In this document: in pieces, positions 60,901 to 64,000 of the stretch
Numbering within the stretch: the stretch's first letter is position 1
How the letters are laid out: every line of letters begins with the position of its first letter
Assembly: GCF_031082405.1 (NCBI RefSeq)
Contig: NZ_JAVHJU010000059.1
Coordinates: 1 to 64,000 of the forward strand
DNA length: 64,000 nt
Source: Amycolatopsis sp. A133
GTDB taxonomy: Bacteria; Actinomycetota; Actinomycetes; Mycobacteriales; Pseudonocardiaceae
Direction of reading: 5' to 3'
Notes under the pieces: model-generated
What the model saw: the letters and a program-made list of their open reading frames with translations, nothing else
Databases searched by the model: none
What the model was told of the DNA's origin: nothing
Position numbers and translations under genes: made by a program

Positions 60901-62093
60901 TCACGCGCGCGGAGGCAGCCCTCGGACCGCACTTCCCCGACGACGGCTGGCTCGACGACCGGTCTCGCCGCGAGTTGACGGCGCTCTGGACCGACTCCGA
61001 GTGGAATTCGGCGCGGACGGAGCTGTTTCTGGCGGCTTTGCGTCTGCACAAGGCTTTCCTTCGGCACGTGCCGAAGAAGATGCGCCAGAGCCTTCAGGGC
61101 GCGATGGACGTGCTATCGAGCAGCGCACCGCGAGACCTGTCCCAGAACGCTGCACTGGCGGCGTGGCAGGCCCTGTTTCTGGTGGTTCCGGTGGTGTCTA
61201 CGACGTTTTCTTCCTTCGCTCGCATGTTCTCCCACTTGGGCGCGGAGACATTGGGTTGGTTGCTGATCGATGAGGCCGGGCAGGCGACACCGCAGAGCGC
61301 CGTCGGAGCCCTCTGGCGCGCGAAACGCGCGGTGATCGTCGGTGACCCACTGCAACTCGAACCGATCACGACGGTGCCGTTTCGGGCCGAACAGGCCATT
61401 CGCCGGGAACTCGGCGTCGATGAGCAGTGGTTGTCGGGCCGCACGTCCGTGCAGCGCCTGGCCGACCGCCTCACGCACCTGGGGACGTTGCTGCCTTCGG
61501 ACGACGGGAAGATTTGGGTAGGCGCGCCGTTGACCGTGCACCGTCGCTGCGACGAGCCGATGTTCGGAATCGCCAATGATATTGCCTACGATGGGCTGAT
61601 GATCCACGGCAACACGGTGGCGCACGCCGACAGGTTCGCCGAGGAGTACCCGTCGTTACCCGAGTCCAAGTGGATCGATGTGGCCGCCAGTCACTCGGAG
61701 GGCCACTGGATACCTGCGGAAGGCCAGCAGCTCGACCGGATCCTCGCGGCACTCGGCGCGTTGGATTTCGACATGTCCGACGTGATGGTCATCGCGCCGT
61801 TCCGGGACGTTGCCGACCGAGTTCGCCGGCGCTGCGACCGCTATCCCGACCTGGTGGCCGGAACCATCCACACGGCCCAGGGAAAGCAGGCGGATGTTGT
61901 GATCCTCGTGCTCGGCAGTGATCCCCAGCGCCCCGGAGCCCGGCGTTGGGCGGCGAGCAAACCCAATCTGCTCAATGTCGCGGCCAGCCGGGCGAAACGT
62001 CGTCTCTACGTCATCGGTGACCGGCGAGCATGGTCCAGCCAACGCCACTTCGACGTGCTGGCCAGGCGCTTGCCCTTCTCGGCTCCGCGGTAG
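57918..62093 (+). CDS. caspase-like peptidase fused to SF1 (UPF1/Dna2-like) helicase
   Basis: A 1391-aa protein. Residues 1-235 are a caspase-like peptidase: AVLIGTSTYGAADLTAIPAV, catalytic His93 in YYAGHG, catalytic Cys143 in LILDCCFSG. A Ser/Pro linker (about 240-300) precedes a region usually found at the start of stand-alone helicases (FWSTVEMFSPQPVKKVSRRE, LAAFVVSGAGRPLVDSQVLS). The SF1 helicase follows: Walker A GPPGTGKT at about 631-638, a coiled-coil insertion about 850-1010, Walker B LLIDEAGQ at about 1115-1122, TIHTAQGKQADVVIL, and motif VI NVAASRAKRRLYVIGD at about 1353. A nucleic-acid or stalled-helicase sensor coupled to a suicide protease is the likely logic. Preceded by EACC1. 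Confidence 0.9.
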   Translation: MTTPWFPEAGKCRAVLIGTSTYGAADLTAIPAVANNLAALRDALTDPTTGLLTAEHCAVEGLDRPTSLARVGMALGRAAREATDVLVVYYAGHGLLDDDGSLHLGLEDTEPQNVGYSGLPVARIKQDLGQARARARVLILDCCFSGQAIAAMATPSSLVAGQLTLTGTYTLTSSSANVPSHAPAGARYTAFTSALLSALAEPEPRTLDEIYQHVHGRLVGLGLPAPQRRATNTAGRLALVRGASAASGGSGSEPDVEPAVDPPPTSSRPRTSTLARVLAEAGSTPAKAPQVRRRSGASRPGPRPMPGTDADRAAIVEFWSTVEMFSPQPVKKVSRRERISSVVPGEPLPWEPEHELARYRLSPKQAWRHSVYLGVYQLEPVFDFLNSVFPPDETSYDERPAGESALAAFVVSGAGRPLVDSQVLSGCAWATGRVLNPGPDAPGWLSGFERTRLDFAALFEDLVTPGGEAVREARQSGRVHEVGNLADEELLAGCFRLVEDLVRLAGVVPHGEIRVHSQIVAKRNAFGVDGHDFLNSMIADDLVAVATSAAQGGAGAALRDYLRPDAELDLGARVDVRDRPVAVLHATAPAQVPLGRWPSSPDHSLALGQQLAVTSAVRPRDGAGRIFAVNGPPGTGKTTMLRDLVAALMVERASVLAGLSRPDDAFTGTTETWMTGDYKRVIHTLRPQLTGFEMVVGSANNGAVENVTNEMPAREAIDDHWRRTAEEIDYFAGTASALLAADKDPSTRGSQPVDEEQGGWALLTARLGNKNNRSRFVDAFWYRTPPKQQAGANDATPEDDEDEEATDFDHSQAGLLTILKDYELTTPFETWPEAVAEFKRVLERAEAGQTERDRVYRAWCAKPEAEKHLWQCQQELSSAGRRLDGIRAQLAEANNRVQAWYAEGRRLTGLRIEHQRFRPGFLEWLTSWGRALREWRNRDAKLAGELTAAERAFDLARDVGARLANEANTAAGAQARAKTLTERAQHALNTLLAELTRAEAALGPHFPDDGWLDDRSRRELTALWTDSEWNSARTELFLAALRLHKAFLRHVPKKMRQSLQGAMDVLSSSAPRDLSQNAALAAWQALFLVVPVVSTTFSSFARMFSHLGAETLGWLLIDEAGQATPQSAVGALWRAKRAVIVGDPLQLEPITTVPFRAEQAIRRELGVDEQWLSGRTSVQRLADRLTHLGTLLPSDDGKIWVGAPLTVHRRCDEPMFGIANDIAYDGLMIHGNTVAHADRFAEEYPSLPESKWIDVAASHSEGHWIPAEGQQLDRILAALGALDFDMSDVMVIAPFRDVADRVRRRCDRYPDLVAGTIHTAQGKQADVVILVLGSDPQRPGARRWAASKPNLLNVAASRAKRRLYVIGDRRAWSSQRHFDVLARRLPFSAPR

Positions 62094-62175
62094 CTCGTCG
62101 AGGGGCAGACTGACTCAGGAACCGGCTTACCTTGTGCTGTCCGTCCAGCGCTTCTTCAGTGCGCCGCTGGTGTCC

Positions 62176-64000
62176 TCATCGAATGACGAACCGAGTGGGC
62201 TCGCCGAGTACCTCCGCCGCCGCATCCAGGTCGGCGAGCCGAGCTCCCAACGTTGCCATGGCGAGCCGGCGGGGAAGGGCTTCGCTGAACTTCAGCCCCT
62301 CCATCGCCCGCTCATCGATGTCCGGGAGACACAGGCGCTGCGCGGCATCCGTGACACCTGACTGCCACATTTCGCGGGCCAAGTCAGAACGGAGCCGGAC
62401 GGACACATCGTCGAACCGTTGCTTCTCGTCGGCCAGGTGACCCAAGGAGGTGGCCAAGGTCGCGTTGGCGCGGAATCCGGCCCACGTCCACCAGCGCACG
62501 TCGGTGCCCTGCCTGCTGATCACTGTGCCGCCGGGGTGTACCGAAGCGAGCCGGTCCTCGCGCAGTTCCGCGATGACCCGCGTAGCCCGCTGTGTCAGCT
62601 TTACCGGCGGATCCTCGCCGAGCAGCACGTCACGCGCGGCACGCGACAGATCGAACCCCACGCCACCGATGCCCGAGGTCATCCAGCGTGCGCGGCCTCC
62701 CGACTCCGCAGGCTCCACGAAACACCGGCGGCGTTTCCAGTCGATCCACGTGACCTTCCAGCTGCGTCCGCCCAGCAACAGCAGACGGGGGCCATCGACC
62801 TTTTCGGTCAGCAACGCCGGATCGGTTCGGCCGATCTCGCGGCGCCCTTCGAGGACGGTGAACTGCGGCGGAGCGGTGAACACGGCGGTCATTCCCATGA
62901 AGTGCTGGCGGCCGAAGCGACGTTCGGCCTCCTCACCGATGAACAGGAGTTCACCGTCTTGGTCGAGGAAGCCCTCCTCAACGAGGTAACGGGTGATCGG
63001 CTCCGCGCTGCGGTCGAACGGCGCGAGCCCGTTCCATGCGTCGCTCCACAGCCGATTGCCGACCGAATTCTCCTGCAGACACAAGGCGAGGATCTGCTGG
63101 GCGACGATGTGACGAGGCTCGGGCGGCGCGTGCACCGGCTCGACGAAACCGCGGCTCCACAGCAGGACCAGCGCATACGCCCACAGCAGAGAGTTCTCGT
63201 CGAGGGCGAGAAAGAGACAGTTCCGTGTGCTGCCGGGCCGGCGACCCGTCCGGCCGAGGCGTTGGAGGAACGAGGCCACTGTGGACGGCGCGTTGATCTG
63301 GATGACGCGGTCGAGGTCGCCGACGTCGATGCCCAATTCCAACGTGGAGGTGGACACGATGACACAGTCTCGCGCTTCGGCGAATGCCAGCTCGGCTTGT
63401 CTGCGTTCGTCGAGGGAGAGAGAAGCGTGCGAAAGATAGGTCGTCACGCCTCGCTCGCGCAGCGATGCCCCGATTTCTTCGACCAACTGCCGGGAGTCGC
63501 AGAACACCAGACGTTTCTCACCGCGGTGCAAGGCCGCGATCACGGTGGCTGCGTTGTGCACCGAGCCGACGTAGTCGATCTCCACGTCGCCAGGCGGAGC
63601 CGCCCCGGACGCTATCTTGATGTCGGGGGCCACCACACAGCCTTCTCGCGTGGCGCGGTTCGAACCCTGCAACCAGGTCACCAGCTCGTGCGGATTGCCG
63701 ACCGTTGCCGAGAGCCCGATGCGCTGGATCGGCGCGCCGGTGATCCGGGTCAGGCGTTCGAGGACGGCGAGCAGGTGCCATCCGCGGTCGTCGCCAGCGA
63801 ACGCGTGTACCTCGTCGACCACGATCGCCCGCACACCGGCGAAGAGCTGCTTGTGATCGACGTTGACGCTGACCAGCATCGCCTCGAGCGACTCGGGCGT
63901 GGTGAGCAGCAGGTCGGGCGGGTCGCGAAGGATCGCGCGGCGGGCGCTCGCCGTGACGTCGCCGTGCCAGACCCCGACTCGCCGGCCGAGCCACGTCGCA
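62176..64000 (-). CDS. Lhr-like DEAD/DEAH-box helicase (partial, runs off right edge)
   Basis: At least 607 residues visible; the start lies beyond 64000. DLLLTTPESLEAMLVSVNVD, motif II VDEVHAFAGDDRGWH (DEVH), motif III SATVGNP, motif IV region RLVFCDSRQLVEEIGASLRE, motif V-VI STLELGIDVGDLDRVIQINA, then QRLGRTGRRPGSTRN. After these comes a 350-aa winged-helix/beta-barrel C-terminus (FHLGIAA absent; RKRRCFVEPAE-like beta part), as in Lhr-core proteins. Lhr-type helicases are frequent in defence islands. Convergent with the caspase-helicase gene, 82 bp apart. Confidence 0.87.
   Translation of the reverse strand, partial: ATWLGRRVGVWHGDVTASARRAILRDPPDLLLTTPESLEAMLVSVNVDHKQLFAGVRAIVVDEVHAFAGDDRGWHLLAVLERLTRITGAPIQRIGLSATVGNPHELVTWLQGSNRATREGCVVAPDIKIASGAAPPGDVEIDYVGSVHNAATVIAALHRGEKRLVFCDSRQLVEEIGASLRERGVTTYLSHASLSLDERRQAELAFAEARDCVIVSTSTLELGIDVGDLDRVIQINAPSTVASFLQRLGRTGRRPGSTRNCLFLALDENSLLWAYALVLLWSRGFVEPVHAPPEPRHIVAQQILALCLQENSVGNRLWSDAWNGLAPFDRSAEPITRYLVEEGFLDQDGELLFIGEEAERRFGRQHFMGMTAVFTAPPQFTVLEGRREIGRTDPALLTEKVDGPRLLLLGGRSWKVTWIDWKRRRCFVEPAESGGRARWMTSGIGGVGFDLSRAARDVLLGEDPPVKLTQRATRVIAELREDRLASVHPGGTVISRQGTDVRWWTWAGFRANATLATSLGHLADEKQRFDDVSVRLRSDLAREMWQSGVTDAAQRLCLPDIDERAMEGLKFSEALPRRLAMATLGARLADLDAAAEVLGEPTRFVIR

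Noticed and set aside
1..64000. CRISPR arrays, rRNA or tRNA genes
   Set aside because: No regularly spaced direct repeats and no rRNA or tRNA signatures were seen on either strand by eye; a covariance-model scan would be needed to exclude a diverged tRNA.

Overview
The window is G+C-rich, with actinobacterial codon use, frequent GTG starts and ATGA/GTGA gene overlaps. Its gene content includes a LAL-type LuxR regulator, a CGNR zinc-finger protein, DnaE2, an Ltp-repeat protein and EACC1. It looks like accessory chromosome of a Pseudonocardiaceae-type actinomycete such as Amycolatopsis; the genus is inference only.

Left part (0-8 kb): a decayed zone. It holds a small secreted protein, a complete IS701-like insertion sequence whose transposase is broken, truncated integrase and acetyltransferase genes meeting head-on, and a dnaE2 gene with several disabling lesions. 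8-22 kb: regulators (LAL-LuxR, MarR, AraC, CGNR) interleaved with short-chain dehydrogenases and many alpha/beta hydrolases, ending in a four-gene operon (flavin reductase, hydrolase-SnoaL fusion, second hydrolase, enoyl-CoA hydratase) closed by a strong hairpin. 22.3-22.9 kb: a chimeric recD2/sseA remnant.

23-37.4 kb: a carbohydrate locus. A secreted GH8 enzyme is divergent from a ROK regulator. A GntR regulator then faces a tightly coupled nine-gene run: ABC sugar-binding lipoprotein, two permeases, a 639-aa barrel-like protein, aldo/keto reductase, lactonase-type amidohydrolase, zinc alcohol dehydrogenase, KduD-like SDR and a secreted beta-helix protein. This fits uptake and non-phosphorylative oxidation of a deoxysugar or uronate released outside the cell.

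37.4-52.5 kb: a truncated IS5-type element, RHS debris, and a patchwork of TetR- and HxlR-controlled redox and CoA genes. Three recurrent operator designs can be read directly: GTAAC-N3-GTTAC, ATTATGACC dyads, and a 24-bp CTGAGT...ACTCAG dyad. Many genes here are fragments joined to other fragments.

52.5-64 kb: large serine recombinases (one intact, one dead), an Ltp protein, then the most notable locus. An EACC1 protein is followed 4 bp later by a 1391-aa caspase-like peptidase/SF1 helicase fusion, convergent with an Lhr-type helicase that runs off the right edge. This looks like a biological-conflict or defence module, and a second, decayed caspase-like gene lies about 5.5 kb upstream.
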